The notes: generated by a model not told the origin, from the sequence alone. A stretch of 64,000 nt of DNA from Candidatus Riflebacteria bacterium HGW-Riflebacteria-2 (GCA_002839435.1 PGYA01000011.1:121504-185503); one strand, 5' to 3'; positions 36,732 to 45,346 are shown, counted from the first letter of the stretch. Program-made: numbers and translations.

Positions 36732-37682
36732 ATGATCAATAAATCGCTTATCGCTATGGTGCTGCTTATAACAGGTGTCGGTGCCGTTTTTGCCGGCCCG
36801 GCGCAGATAAGTCCATTTGAGGAGCAGTCGGTGGTTTTTGCAGATGCCGGTTCTTCGCAGACCCGCGAGGTGGCGGGCACGGTGACGGCACGCTGGAAGC
36901 TCAACGTCAGAATATCACCCTGGGGAACCATCATCGACGGCTTCAAGCCTGGCAGAAAGGTGACGATAGTCGCGCGCGAAGGCGACTGGTATCGCATTCG
37001 CTATGGCTCAGGGTTTGCCTACGTTCATACCAGCCTGATCAAAGTTTCTGCCGCCGAAGAAGATATGATAGCAACAACCTCCTCCAGAGAAACTGGCTCG
37101 GCAAAGCCTTCTACCAGCCCCGGTGGAACTTCTTCGGTCAGCACTACTCCGGTAAGCACAAAAACCGGCGGAATCAACGGCCCGGCGATCCCGGCTGAGC
37201 TGCTCAAAGGGCTGGCCGAAGCCAAAAAGACCGAGTGGTTCAGGTCACATAAATGCCTGCAGTTTGCCGGAACCGTAGCTGCCAAAGCCGGCGCGACCCC
37301 GGGCAAAGCCGCAGCTTCGCAGCCGCAGGCAGCTTATCCGGCTGACAAGAGATTGCGCGGCTATCAGATCAACGATCTGCCAAAAGCGGTCGAAGCCGGG
37401 CTGCTCAAGCCGGGTATGCTGATACACGTAAAGATTCATTACGACAAAGATCCGGCCTATCACAAGCCTGACAACGCACACCACTGGTTTGTCTATATGG
37501 GCAAAAACAGCAAAGGCGTGCCGATGTTCGCCGACAATACGCATAAAGGCGAGCTGCAGACAGCGCAGCAGGTTTATTCTAATATGAAGGGCTGGCGCAA
37601 CTCAAAGACCTACGGCGACGCAAAATACGGCTACGTGCCGCGCGTCACCGCAGTTCATGACCCCTTCGCCAACAAACGCTGA
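36732..37682 (+). CDS. exported SH3-domain protein with CHAP/NlpC-like cysteine peptidase domain
   Basis: A signal peptide ends near residue 21. An SH3-like domain (about 46-105) shares the pattern GTV-x-KL-x-(V/L)R-x-(S/W)PWG-I with the transglycosylase at 33609. After a Ser/Thr/Gly-rich linker, the C-terminal domain has a candidate catalytic C175 (HKCLQFAG) and His in NAHHWFVYMG (about 250). A Cys-His pair in this order is typical of CHAP/NlpC peptidoglycan amidases or endopeptidases. TGGAGG precedes the ATG. The peptidase assignment is probable, not certain. Confidence 0.8.
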   Translation: MINKSLIAMVLLITGVGAVFAGPAQISPFEEQSVVFADAGSSQTREVAGTVTARWKLNVRISPWGTIIDGFKPGRKVTIVAREGDWYRIRYGSGFAYVHTSLIKVSAAEEDMIATTSSRETGSAKPSTSPGGTSSVSTTPVSTKTGGINGPAIPAELLKGLAEAKKTEWFRSHKCLQFAGTVAAKAGATPGKAAASQPQAAYPADKRLRGYQINDLPKAVEAGLLKPGMLIHVKIHYDKDPAYHKPDNAHHWFVYMGKNSKGVPMFADNTHKGELQTAQQVYSNMKGWRNSKTYGDAKYGYVPRVTAVHDPFANKR

Positions 37683-37736
37683 CTTTATATAAACGAGCAT
37701 CCCGTCTGATGGCCGAAGCTTTTGATTTAACAAAAA

Positions 37737-38210
37737 TCAATGCGCTTTTATATATACTGCCTGGTAATGGCGATATTGGCCCTTGTAAAAAGATTTGAGG
37801 GCACCGCTTTTTTCGAGACTTTTGACTGAAGCCTGTATTCTTGCATCGCCGTAGCGCCTGAACTTGCCGCTGATTTTAGTAATAGTTCGGGCGGTGGCGC
37901 AATATTCAAGAATTTCTTCGGCCAGCAGATCGACACTGTCGGGCAGCGCTTTATCTGGAAAAACCATGGTAACGCCAGGGTTAGCCGGAGCGATGTTTTC
38001 GCCGGCTTCGAAGCGCAGGCACTCAGCATGCCCGGCCAGAAAGCTGCGTATTCTGCGACGCAGGGCGCCGCCTTCGCCGCTCGAACCATATCCGTGTATA
38101 ACTTCTATACGCCGCCAGTCGCGGTTCTTAACGCAGCCGTTATAAAACTTTACGAAAGCCTCGACAGCTTCGATCTGGGTATAACCATGTAAATCAATTT
38201 CGTTACTCAT
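37737..38210 (-). CDS. Smr-domain protein
   Basis: The Smr (MutS2 C-terminal-like) domain shows DLHGYTQIEAVEAF and the nuclease-associated HGYGSSGEGGALRRRI. The C-terminal 70 residues look like a separate wing-type segment (KFRRYGDARIQASVKSLEKS). Such stand-alone Smr proteins are nicking nucleases or RNA endonucleases in some bacteria. Start 38210 (MSNEIDLHGY) is taken because the domain begins there; the ribosome site is poor and a start at 38237 is possible. Confidence 0.85.
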   Translation of the reverse strand: MSNEIDLHGYTQIEAVEAFVKFYNGCVKNRDWRRIEVIHGYGSSGEGGALRRRIRSFLAGHAECLRFEAGENIAPANPGVTMVFPDKALPDSVDLLAEEILEYCATARTITKISGKFRRYGDARIQASVKSLEKSGALKSFYKGQYRHYQAVYIKAH

Positions 38211-38219
38211 CAGGCGACC

Positions 38220-38264
38220 ATGATAATCAATTACCACTTCTGATTCAACTTCGGCCTGATGTTG
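38220..38264. repeat. 45-bp dispersed repeat, copy 1
   Basis: It matches 48988-49032 at 37 of 45 positions without gaps (28 of the first 31). It lies between the Smr gene and the ParE-like toxin gene. Confidence 0.6.
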
Positions 38265-38289
38265 TTTCGGAGTTCCGGGGACATCTTAT

Positions 38290-38598
38290 TTAATTGCCTG
38301 GTCTTGCGATTTTCTTTTTGGCTCCGGTTTTCCAGGAAGGAGCTTCCATTTGTAATACGCGAAGTATTTGAGTCGTTTCTGCTTTGACCCTATAAGCAAT
38401 AATATATGGTTTTACCACTAGCTCACGAGTTCCGGCTACTCGACCAGGGCGACCCATTGCCGGGTGTTTTGCAAGATCCATTATGGCATCGGTTACCCGC
38501 TTTACTTCGCTTTCGGCAATCGCAATGCTATCACGGGCAACATAGGTAAATAGTGCCTCAAGGTCTTCTTCTGCTCGGCGAAGCCAGCGAATAGTCAT
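38290..38598 (-). CDS. ParE/RelE-family toxin
   Basis: The 102 residues have the ParE/RelE fold signature: RWLRRAEEDLEALFTYVA, then a helix with MDLAKHPAMGRPGRVAGTRELVVKPYIIAYRV. Toxins of this family inhibit gyrase or cleave mRNA; which applies cannot be told here. The gene overlaps its antitoxin by 4 bases. Confidence 0.92.
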   Translation of the reverse strand: MTIRWLRRAEEDLEALFTYVARDSIAIAESEVKRVTDAIMDLAKHPAMGRPGRVAGTRELVVKPYIIAYRVKAETTQILRVLQMEAPSWKTGAKKKIARPGN

Positions 38599-38864
38599 TT
38601 CTGTTCACTTTTGCGCGCGGCAGCGACCTTCTTTTTCATCCTGGCTAAAACGTTTGCATGATTTTGGAAGTCAGCGTCAGGAGCATCAGCTTCTTTAACA
38701 GCCTCTTCAATAGCCAATATCTGCCATTCCTGGGCATCAAGAAATTCCTCAATAGCTTTGTTTGCTAAGTATGATTTTGATCGTTCCGTTGAACGGGAAA
38801 CGTCAGCCAGGCGATTCATTGTTTCTATCGGAACTCGTATAGTCATCGTTGTTGTTTGAGGCAT
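38595..38864 (-). CDS. ribbon-helix-helix antitoxin of the ParE-like toxin
   Basis: An N-terminal RHH strand (TTTMTIRVPIETMNRLADVS) and a helix with TERSKSYLANKAIEEFL are typical of CopG/ParD antitoxins. The C-terminal tail should wrap the toxin. Upstream lie TATAAT and the palindrome TGTATACA, a likely autoregulated promoter. Confidence 0.9.
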   Translation of the reverse strand: MPQTTTMTIRVPIETMNRLADVSRSTERSKSYLANKAIEEFLDAQEWQILAIEEAVKEADAPDADFQNHANVLARMKKKVAAARKSEQK

Positions 38865-38881
38865 ATCAATTTACCACCTTT

Positions 38882-38894
38882 TGTATACATTATA
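38882..38894 (-). promoter_or_regulatory. -10 box and palindrome of the ParDE-like operon
   Basis: On the minus strand TATAAT (38894-38889) is followed directly by the palindrome TGTATACA (38889-38882). The -35 is not clear. Confidence 0.4.
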
Positions 38895-38929
38895 GCACAC
38901 TGTAACACAACAAGACTAGTTCTGCCGAA

Positions 38930-39110
38930 TAAAACCAGCAGGTCGCACCCGGAGTCGCTTGCTGGAAGAAAGATCGGCAACCAGCCCTGGTCGCCTCCAG
39001 CAGGTTGCGCCGCCGCGATCCAGGCAAACGGTAACTCCCCGGCGCTTCCTGCCCGCCGCCCCCTGAAGGGGGCTCCCAAGTCCACTACGAAAAAAAATGC
39101 CAGAGACAAA
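38930..39110. other. GC-rich spacer between two toxin-antitoxin modules
   Basis: No convincing gene. It is more GC-rich than the flanking genes and includes a perfect GCCCCC-TGAA-GGGGGC hairpin (39058-39073). It may be remnant DNA brought in with the modules. Confidence 0.3.
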
Positions 39111-39149
39111 AGTCCCCGGCAACTTCTTTAATCTGATTAACTCGTTATT

Positions 39150-39464
39150 TCAGTTCTTTGCCTCTATAGAAAACTTGAGACCGAAGGAATTCAAGAGATT
39201 CCACAGGCTCCCGAATTCGGGGTTGCCTTTAACAGAAAGCATTTTATACATGCTTTCTCTGTTAAGTTTTGCCAGCCCGGCAACACGAGACATGCCCTTT
39301 GCCTTAGCGATATCCTTCAGGGCCAGCAGAAAAATCTGGATATTATCACTTTCTATAGCTTCTTCCAGAGAGGCATTAAGATATTCTGCCGCCTCTTCAG
39401 GATTCTGAAGAGCCTTTAGCAGACTTTCCTCGTAGGGTTTGGCTGGTTTAACTGTCTTAGTCAT
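39150..39464 (-). CDS. HigA-type antitoxin (addiction-module antidote)
   Basis: 104 residues with a C-terminal helix-turn-helix (MSRVAGLAKLNRESMYKMLS) and the family ending EFGSLWNLLNSFGLKFSI. It follows the toxin gene with an 8-base overlap, the inverted order usual for HigBA modules. Confidence 0.9.
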   Translation of the reverse strand: MTKTVKPAKPYEESLLKALQNPEEAAEYLNASLEEAIESDNIQIFLLALKDIAKAKGMSRVAGLAKLNRESMYKMLSVKGNPEFGSLWNLLNSFGLKFSIEAKN

Positions 39465-39792
39465 GTTCCTGCATCCTCCTTTTGTAATCGCTTAAAAACT
39501 CGGTGGCTTTCTTGATGTCTGCGCGCTGTGTTTGTTTGTCGCCACCACAAAGAAGAAGAATAACCCTTTTGCCGACTCGGGCATAATAAACCCGGTAACC
39601 TGGCCCGAAATCAATTTTCATTTCCATGATTCCGGGGGCAACCGTGTTAAATTTCCCCGGGTTTCCGGCTCTTATCTGGTTTATTCTCGCGCGAATCTTG
39701 GCTCGACCTTTAATGTCTTGCAGCGCCGCTAGCCATTCAACAATTGGCTCGTTTCCATCTGGTAAAACATAATTTTGAACGATTTGATTCAT
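39457..39792 (-). CDS. HigB/RelE-family toxin
   Basis: 111 residues matching the phage-derived Gp49-like / HigB addiction toxins: EPIVEWLAALQDIKGRAKIRARI near the start, MEMKIDFGPGYRVYYARVG in the middle and LLLCGGDKQTQRADIKKA before the C-terminus. Such toxins are ribosome-dependent mRNA endonucleases. The promoter with dyad at 39810 precedes it. Confidence 0.92.
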   Translation of the reverse strand: MNQIVQNYVLPDGNEPIVEWLAALQDIKGRAKIRARINQIRAGNPGKFNTVAPGIMEMKIDFGPGYRVYYARVGKRVILLLCGGDKQTQRADIKKATEFLSDYKRRMQEHD

Positions 39793-39809
39793 TTGTGTCT
39801 CTGTAATTA

Positions 39810-39838
39810 ATTGTAGTCTATGAGCTACAAAAAGTCAA
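39810..39838 (-). promoter_or_regulatory. promoter and operator dyad of the HigBA-like module
   Basis: Minus strand TTGACT (39838-39833), 17-base spacer, TACAAT (39815-39810). The inverted repeat TTGTAG/CTACAA (39830-39825 and 39816-39811) overlaps the spacer and -10 box, as expected for autorepression by the antitoxin. Confidence 0.7.
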
Positions 39839-39932
39839 GCACTTATTGGGTCACAACACCAGGCGAAATTTGCCATGAATAAGGCTGCCCTTGCTGACGC
39901 TTTCAGCGTCCAGATTTGTTTTTAAGGAGCAT

Positions 39933-39961
39933 TTGCGCTATTCGCGAATAGCGAATATAAT
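39933..39961 (+). promoter_or_regulatory. promoter with 18-bp palindromic operator for the HTH gene
   Basis: TTGCGC (39933-39938), 17-base spacer, TATAAT (39956-39961). The perfect palindrome CGCTATTCGCGAATAGCG (39936-39953) fills the spacer. The expected transcription start is at or next to the ATG (39968), so the mRNA is probably leaderless. Confidence 0.65.
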
Positions 39962-39967
39962 ATTATT

Positions 39968-40486
39968 ATGCTGAAACCACAAGATATCGTAATTCTCCTG
40001 AAACTGGTCGCAAAGGCTGCGGCCAACTCACCCTGGAACTTCGCATCTCTTGCCAAAGAGCTATGCATGAGCTCTTCCGAAGTCCACGCTGGCTTTAAAA
40101 GAGCTGTAAAATCGCAGCTTATCCATCCGCAAACGCGTGAACCAAATGTTAATGCCTTGTCAGAGTTTATTATACATGGCCTGCGCTATGTTTTCCCCGC
40201 TGAACGCGGCGAAATGACGCGCGGCCTCCCGACTGCGCACTCATTTGGCCCGCTAAAAGATGTTCTGGCCGATAATCAGGAAATCCCGCCCGTCTGGCCT
40301 TATGCAAAGGGCAACACCTGGGGCCAGTCGTTTCTGCCGCTGTATGTTTCAGTTCCCCGGGCCGCCGAATCAGATCAATGTCTTTATGAATTGCTGGCAC
40401 TTGTCGATGCTGTCAGAGGTGGCCGCGCCAGAGAACGCAACCTGGCTGTCAAAGAATTGAAACAAAGATTGGGCGTTAACCAGTGA
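39968..40486 (+). CDS. winged-HTH (MarR-like) regulator, leaderless
   Basis: The N-terminal third has a helix-turn-helix (WNFASLAKELCMSSSEVHAG). The rest contains the segments ALSEFIIHGLRYVFPAERGE, PVWPYAKGNTWGQSFLPLY and LYELLALVDAVRGGRARERN, which I associate with a family of small DNA-binding proteins often found beside nucleotidyltransferase or other accessory genes. No such partner is present. There is no ribosome site, and the -10 box ends 6 bases before the ATG. The palindrome in the promoter suggests autoregulation. Confidence 0.85.
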   Translation: MLKPQDIVILLKLVAKAAANSPWNFASLAKELCMSSSEVHAGFKRAVKSQLIHPQTREPNVNALSEFIIHGLRYVFPAERGEMTRGLPTAHSFGPLKDVLADNQEIPPVWPYAKGNTWGQSFLPLYVSVPRAAESDQCLYELLALVDAVRGGRARERNLAVKELKQRLGVNQ

Positions 40487-40584
40487 CATTATCTGCAAAC
40501 GAACAAATGCTGTCGCGCTGATTACATCACGGCTGACAGAAATTTCTCAGATGTTATAACACAAATAAAAATGGGGGGAATCCT

Positions 40585-40866
40585 ATGAGCGGAACCAAAG
40601 CGTCAAAACTAGTTCAGGCCGTTGTCGACCGCGTAGTCAACGATGTTGTTGTCGTCGTCATCCGCCACCCCGACGCCGCCGAAGATGAGCCCGATACTTT
40701 CAAGGAAATCTACATTCCTGGTGAGCGCTTCAAAGAACCCCCGAACGAAGGCGACATCATCCCGATAGATCCCGACAAGTCGGATGTAATAACCGTTAAC
40801 ATCGGCAAAACGCTATATATGCCCTCACATAGTTTCTTGCTCTCAACTAATCTGTATCCTGGTTAA
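40585..40866 (+). CDS. small DUF3006-like protein
   Basis: 93 residues with a beta-rich centre: VDRVVNDVVVVVIRHPD, then YIPGERFKEPPNEGDIIPID, similar to DUF3006-type proteins (VDRxEgd, then P-ER-P-EGD). GGGGGG is the ribosome site. Function unknown. The family assignment is tentative. Confidence 0.6.
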   Translation: MSGTKASKLVQAVVDRVVNDVVVVVIRHPDAAEDEPDTFKEIYIPGERFKEPPNEGDIIPIDPDKSDVITVNIGKTLYMPSHSFLLSTNLYPG

Positions 40867-40934
40867 TCACGCTTAGCAGCATAAGGTTATATACTGAAGA
40901 ATATAATGTTTTTCCAAGCTATTCTGACTCGAAT

Positions 40935-41243
40935 TCAAGGAGCCATAAGACCAACAGAAACCACATTTACCGCGTCGAGAAATCGCGACACTGCAGGTGA
41001 GCGGCGCAGATATGGCAAGGCTGGGTTCAGCAGCAGGACAAAGAAGAATGAAGGCAGAAATATGCCCAGGGTTGCTGCGGCAGCGCCCTCGATTCCGGCA
41101 ATCTGATATCCGATAAAAGTTGCGGTCGAAAGCACCGGTCCGGGCGTAAACTGGCCGCTGGCGATAGAATCCATGAGCACCTGAGAGTCTAGCCAGCCGA
41201 GCTTGTGAACCAGCTCATCATTGAGAAAGGCTATCAGCGCGCT
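40935..41243 (-). pseudogene. chromate transporter (ChrA) internal fragment
   Basis: The minus frame encodes ELVHKLGWLDSQVLMDSIAS, then GQFTPGPVLSTATFIGYQIA and IFLPSFFFVLLLNPALPYL, all typical of the conserved middle of a ChrA half. The frame stops at 40935 just after NVVSVGLMAP, and upstream a TAA (41246-41244) cuts it off. Both ends of the transporter are missing. At about 41230 it runs into an unrelated plus-strand fragment. Confidence 0.8.
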
Positions 41244-41643
41244 TTATGGTGAGCCTGTCAGTGAATATGAGGCCACCCGTCGCGTTAAAACCCTGTTGAT
41301 GGGCTCGCTGGTCGGCCACTCGATCAGCGGTTGCCGCAATCTTGGTTTTCCTGAGGCTTCTTACAGCAGCAAGAGCCTCAGCGAAATCCTTGATGAAAAC
41401 CTGCCGTTCATCATCACCACCTCTACTGGTATCGCCAATGTCGAGCATGCCGTCGGGGTGATCGGCAGGCGTGACAACATGCTTTTTCTTGCTGACCCCT
41501 TGCGTGGTCTTGTTGAAACAGGCATAGAAGACTTTCAACGCCGGGGTTACCTTCAGATTATCCGGCTCGGCCCCCGGCCAAATGCAGCAAAACAGCCCTT
41601 GCTCAACGACTTTTCACCTGAATACATACAACTAGCCGATTAA
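41221..41643 (+). pseudogene. fragment of a C39-like papain-fold peptidase
   Basis: The frame opens with TTG at 41221 without ribosome site and carries IANVEHAVGVIGRRDNMLFL followed by ADPLRG, resembling the His and Asp part of C39-like peptidases (H then D-P-x-x-G). The N-terminal half with the catalytic Cys is missing; its place is taken by the ChrA fragment on the other strand. It is probably a 5'-truncated remnant. Confidence 0.5.
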
Positions 41644-41755
41644 ATTTGCGCAAGCATGAGCCAGCTCTAAGGTTTTGTTGAAAAACTGCCGATATATAAA
41701 ATAGATAGGGATAATTGTCAAAATCTGGTCATGGATGACATCAGGAAAAAACCTA

Positions 41756-42448
41756 ATGTACGCCATGGGCAATATTTCTGATCGTGGATCTGTTTACGGG
41801 TATCAGCACGTCAATAAAGCGCCGGAAGTTGAATTTCCAGCTGTTCTCGGCGAGAATCCAGAGCAGATCAAGCCAGAACCAACCGCCTTGCCGAATGTTC
41901 GGCAGTTGACCGCAGTTGACCGGGCAGTTCAAAAAGATCTGGAAAACGAGTTCGGCATAAAGCCCTGGCAGCCTGGCGATGATCTGAAAGACAGTCTGGG
42001 AAGTGGCTTGCTGGCCTGGGGCGGTGGCACGACCAATTTCGGCAGTATCGAAGAAAATGCCGACAAAGCTCTGGCCATATTTCAAAAGCATCTCGAAAGA
42101 TTCATGCTGACTGAAAACATTCAAACTGATCCTGTTATTGAACTCGATATCGCCGGCGACGGAAAAGTTGCTTTGAGAAATGAGCACCCCGATCGCGAAA
42201 AGATCGAGAATTTCATCAACCAGAATTCTGAGATTCACAACCTTTATGTCGGTGTGGTTAGTGCCAGGAACCTTGTTGCCATCGGGAAAGAGTCGGCAAA
42301 GTTTCAGCAGCGCTATGCCGTCGATCCGCAAGCGGCGGTGAGCGAGTTCGCTCACTTGTTTTCGGGCAGGTATCAATATAACAGCAGTCTCAAGATCAGC
42401 AAAGATGGCTGTCAGATGACTACCCAACCATCTTTTCGCATTTCCTGA
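41756..42448 (+). CDS. hypothetical protein, 230 residues
   Basis: No signal and no recognised domain. The N-terminal third is polar and Pro-rich; the C-terminal part is mixed alpha/beta (for example NLYVGVVSARNLVAIGKESA). Start 41756 is preferred over 41735 because AGGAA lies 8 bases before it. It ends 27 bases before the convergent phosphatase gene. The role is unknown. Confidence 0.6.
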   Translation: MYAMGNISDRGSVYGYQHVNKAPEVEFPAVLGENPEQIKPEPTALPNVRQLTAVDRAVQKDLENEFGIKPWQPGDDLKDSLGSGLLAWGGGTTNFGSIEENADKALAIFQKHLERFMLTENIQTDPVIELDIAGDGKVALRNEHPDREKIENFINQNSEIHNLYVGVVSARNLVAIGKESAKFQQRYAVDPQAAVSEFAHLFSGRYQYNSSLKISKDGCQMTTQPSFRIS

Positions 42449-42475
42449 CTACGGAAGGTCGCAAGGTTCGCTAAG

Positions 42476-45346
42476 TTATGTACACACCATGACGATAAGG
42501 GTAATGTCGTCGCCGGCAATTGCTTGTCCAAGCCATTTCTGATAACTTGTCATAATGTTGTTGTAGTAAGTTGTCGCATTGTTGTCGTAGCAGGCGAGAA
42601 ACAGATCGAAAAGGCCCTGATAACCAAGCTCGGTACCACTTTCGTTACGTGATTCAACCATGCCGTCTGTATATAGAATTATGGCCTGACCCGGGCTGAT
42701 TGTCAGTTTGAGGTTGCTGTAGACGCTCTTCTTGAAGCCGCCAAGAACTGCGCCGGCATGTTTTATTTCGCTGACGGTCTTTGTTGCCGGGTCGATGAGC
42801 GCGGGAGAGCAACCTCCGGCATTACTGTAGACAAGGCTGCGATCCATCCTGTTTACCAGCAAATATTGAAAAGTCATAACCTTGCGCTGTACCCGGTTTT
42901 TGATCGAAAAGACAATCTGGTGCAGCCGGGCGAGAACTGAGGCAGGATCTCTGGCAATCTCGGTGCTGCAGATCACTCCAGCTTTCGCCATTGCCATGAT
43001 CAGCGACGCACCAACCCCATGCCCGGCCACGTCTCCCAGCAACAGCGCGAAGTTCTTTTCATCAACCGGAAAATAGTCGAAATAATCACCGCCAAGCTCG
43101 ATCATTGGCAGGCTTTTTCCGAATATGCTGAAACCTTCAACATTGAAGGGCCGGTTAGGCAGAAGCCGGGCTTGAACGATGCTGGCGATTTTCAGTTCAT
43201 CAAACTCGCTGATACTGTTATTGAAAATCTTTGCCATTTCTGAGAATTCGTCACCTTCGCTTTCAGGCAGGCGAAAGGTTGAATCGCGTTTCTCAAGCGC
43301 AAGAGCAGCCTGATGTAAGCGTTTAACCGGCATTAAAAGGTTTAGATGCAGAATAACAACCATAAAAAATACCAGCGATATTCCCAGAATCGTTGGATAT
43401 ACAAGCTCTCTGGCTTCAGCACTTATCTTTGCATCTATGCGTTCGACCGGATAAAGAACGCAGAATCTGATGCTGTTGGTAGTACTTCCCTTCAGACCTA
43501 CAAACAGATGCCTGCTGTTGTTATATTCGACGATTTCTGGCTCTGGCAAAGGAAAGTCAGCGGTTTTTGTGAAGAGCCGGTTAATTTCAGGGTATTGTTC
43601 AAGCGGTTTTTGTTCGTTCAGCAGCGTCTGTTCATACGCCACATAAAAAGTGAAGCCCCATGGGTTTCTGATCGCTCCATGCAGATGCCGGGCGATGTAG
43701 TTTTCCTGAAGCAGATCAGAATTGATTGCCATGAACAGAAAATGATCGAAATAAGCGTTGGTCAGCAGCTTGAAAGACTCAACGAACAGCGTCATTTTGC
43801 GACTGCCCCAACCGGCGTCGACCAGTTTACCTTCTTCCGATAAGAGGCCGTGAACTATTTGTTCAAAAGGTTTTTGAAACACGGATTCGAGCAAATATGC
43901 GGTTTCTGGCGGAATGTCTTCAGGAGCTACAGAATTGAGTGCCGCAAGATGACGTTTGCCGAGATGACTTATTATATCTTTGTCGTTTGGATGCATGTCG
44001 TGCGTTATCAGATTGTATTCGGCCTGTGCTACTGTTGAATCTCTTTGCCCTTCAGTATTTCTATGCACTTTGCCGGACAGAATAAGCATGCTTGCATAGG
44101 CTTTTTCAAGCTGCTCTCTGAACAGCATACGAACATCTCTGAGGACAGTATTTTTCCCGCTCAGCAGATCGGGTACATTCTGCATGGACTGGCGAATCAA
44201 TCTCGCATATCTGGCGTGTTCGAGCTCGAGGTTCCGGTCAATATTCATGGCAAACTGCGCCATTTGTTGATTAACTTCGCGAATCAGAGCCGTTTTCTTA
44301 TTGGCAAAATAGTTTATGGCGACCGAGCCGATAATGGTGAGGGGAATACCTGCTGCGACAGCCATCAGTATTCCTGTCTGTGCGAGCAAAGGCAGATTTT
44401 CGATTCTGGCTGGAAACCAGTCGTTTCGTTGCAAAAATAATAAGAAAAATATCAGCAGCAGCAGACTCGCGACGATAATTTTTCCCGGGCGAATATGTTT
44501 ATCTGAAAGTTGGTAAGTGATAAGAACCCAGGTGTTTATACCTGTTTGCGCTCTGCTGAAAAGTTTGCCTTCGTATTCTACAAATTCATGTGCAGGCTGT
44601 TGCAGCAGTTTCTGATATGCAATACGTGACGTAGTAGAATGCCGGTCGAAATCCTGTTCGCTTTCAGAAAAGCTTTCAAATTGCGTTTTCTCCGGATCGA
44701 GCGTGCTTATAAAGGCTTTCAGCCCGGTCTTTTTTTGTAGTTCTTTTGTGGAAATTCTCACTACAGCCATCAACAAGCTGTTTTTCGCCAGCCAGCAGCG
44801 AAATAGGTTTTTCTCAAAATCGTTCTGATAAAGAGTATTACAGGAATTAAATTCTGGATTATCTGTGTTTGGCACGAAGAGATTGCGCCCCATGACCGGT
44901 CGTAATCTATCGACAGCTTCATAGTATTTTGGTGAAACAGCAGTTGTTATGGCAGTCTGCAGCGATATGCCAGCTTCATCCCATTTTGTGCGTTCTGCCG
45001 GGTCTAGGATAAAATTGTCGCTGACCAGTCGAGAATGCTTGTCGTATACGGCAAATTCTACTTCTGACTGATAACGGCTGAGAAATTGCTTCAGTCGGTC
45101 TGCGAATTTCAGGGGTGATTCAGCCTCGGTGAACCAGGTTTTCAGCTGATTTACCCAGAACTTTTGCTGATCGGCGTGCAGCTGAAGCTCGTTTCTGATT
45201 CCGGTCAGTTCTCGAGCTGCACTGCTGATTTCTAATTTTTTGCGATTTTCGGCAAAGTACTTCAAGCCTTCGTTGACCCCTGCCGCAGGAATCAAAAGAA
45301 GCGTCAGTATAAGATAAAATTGTGCAAAAATGCTTTTCTGTTTCAT
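42476..45346 (-). CDS. dual-sensor membrane protein with HAMP and SpoIIE-type PP2C phosphatase
   Basis: The 956-residue protein has a first membrane span (about 10-25), an extracytoplasmic sensor region to about 288, a hairpin of two spans (about 288-345), a second extracytoplasmic region to about 650, a fourth span, a HAMP linker (about 672-725) and a SpoIIE phosphatase domain (about 735-955). Catalytic metal ligands are visible in IELGGDYFDYF, LLGDVAGHGVGASL and ILYTDGMVESRN. SpoIIE phosphatases dephosphorylate anti-sigma antagonist proteins in partner-switching pathways. Its start overlaps the stop of the upstream paralogue by 4 bases. Confidence 0.92.
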   Translation of the reverse strand: MKQKSIFAQFYLILTLLLIPAAGVNEGLKYFAENRKKLEISSAARELTGIRNELQLHADQQKFWVNQLKTWFTEAESPLKFADRLKQFLSRYQSEVEFAVYDKHSRLVSDNFILDPAERTKWDEAGISLQTAITTAVSPKYYEAVDRLRPVMGRNLFVPNTDNPEFNSCNTLYQNDFEKNLFRCWLAKNSLLMAVVRISTKELQKKTGLKAFISTLDPEKTQFESFSESEQDFDRHSTTSRIAYQKLLQQPAHEFVEYEGKLFSRAQTGINTWVLITYQLSDKHIRPGKIIVASLLLLIFFLLFLQRNDWFPARIENLPLLAQTGILMAVAAGIPLTIIGSVAINYFANKKTALIREVNQQMAQFAMNIDRNLELEHARYARLIRQSMQNVPDLLSGKNTVLRDVRMLFREQLEKAYASMLILSGKVHRNTEGQRDSTVAQAEYNLITHDMHPNDKDIISHLGKRHLAALNSVAPEDIPPETAYLLESVFQKPFEQIVHGLLSEEGKLVDAGWGSRKMTLFVESFKLLTNAYFDHFLFMAINSDLLQENYIARHLHGAIRNPWGFTFYVAYEQTLLNEQKPLEQYPEINRLFTKTADFPLPEPEIVEYNNSRHLFVGLKGSTTNSIRFCVLYPVERIDAKISAEARELVYPTILGISLVFFMVVILHLNLLMPVKRLHQAALALEKRDSTFRLPESEGDEFSEMAKIFNNSISEFDELKIASIVQARLLPNRPFNVEGFSIFGKSLPMIELGGDYFDYFPVDEKNFALLLGDVAGHGVGASLIMAMAKAGVICSTEIARDPASVLARLHQIVFSIKNRVQRKVMTFQYLLVNRMDRSLVYSNAGGCSPALIDPATKTVSEIKHAGAVLGGFKKSVYSNLKLTISPGQAIILYTDGMVESRNESGTELGYQGLFDLFLACYDNNATTYYNNIMTSYQKWLGQAIAGDDITLIVMVCT

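Noticed and set aside
38930..39110. Frames on both strands in the GC-rich spacer between toxin-antitoxin modules
   Set aside because: No ribosome site, low-complexity composition, no family resemblance; kept only as a spacer entry.
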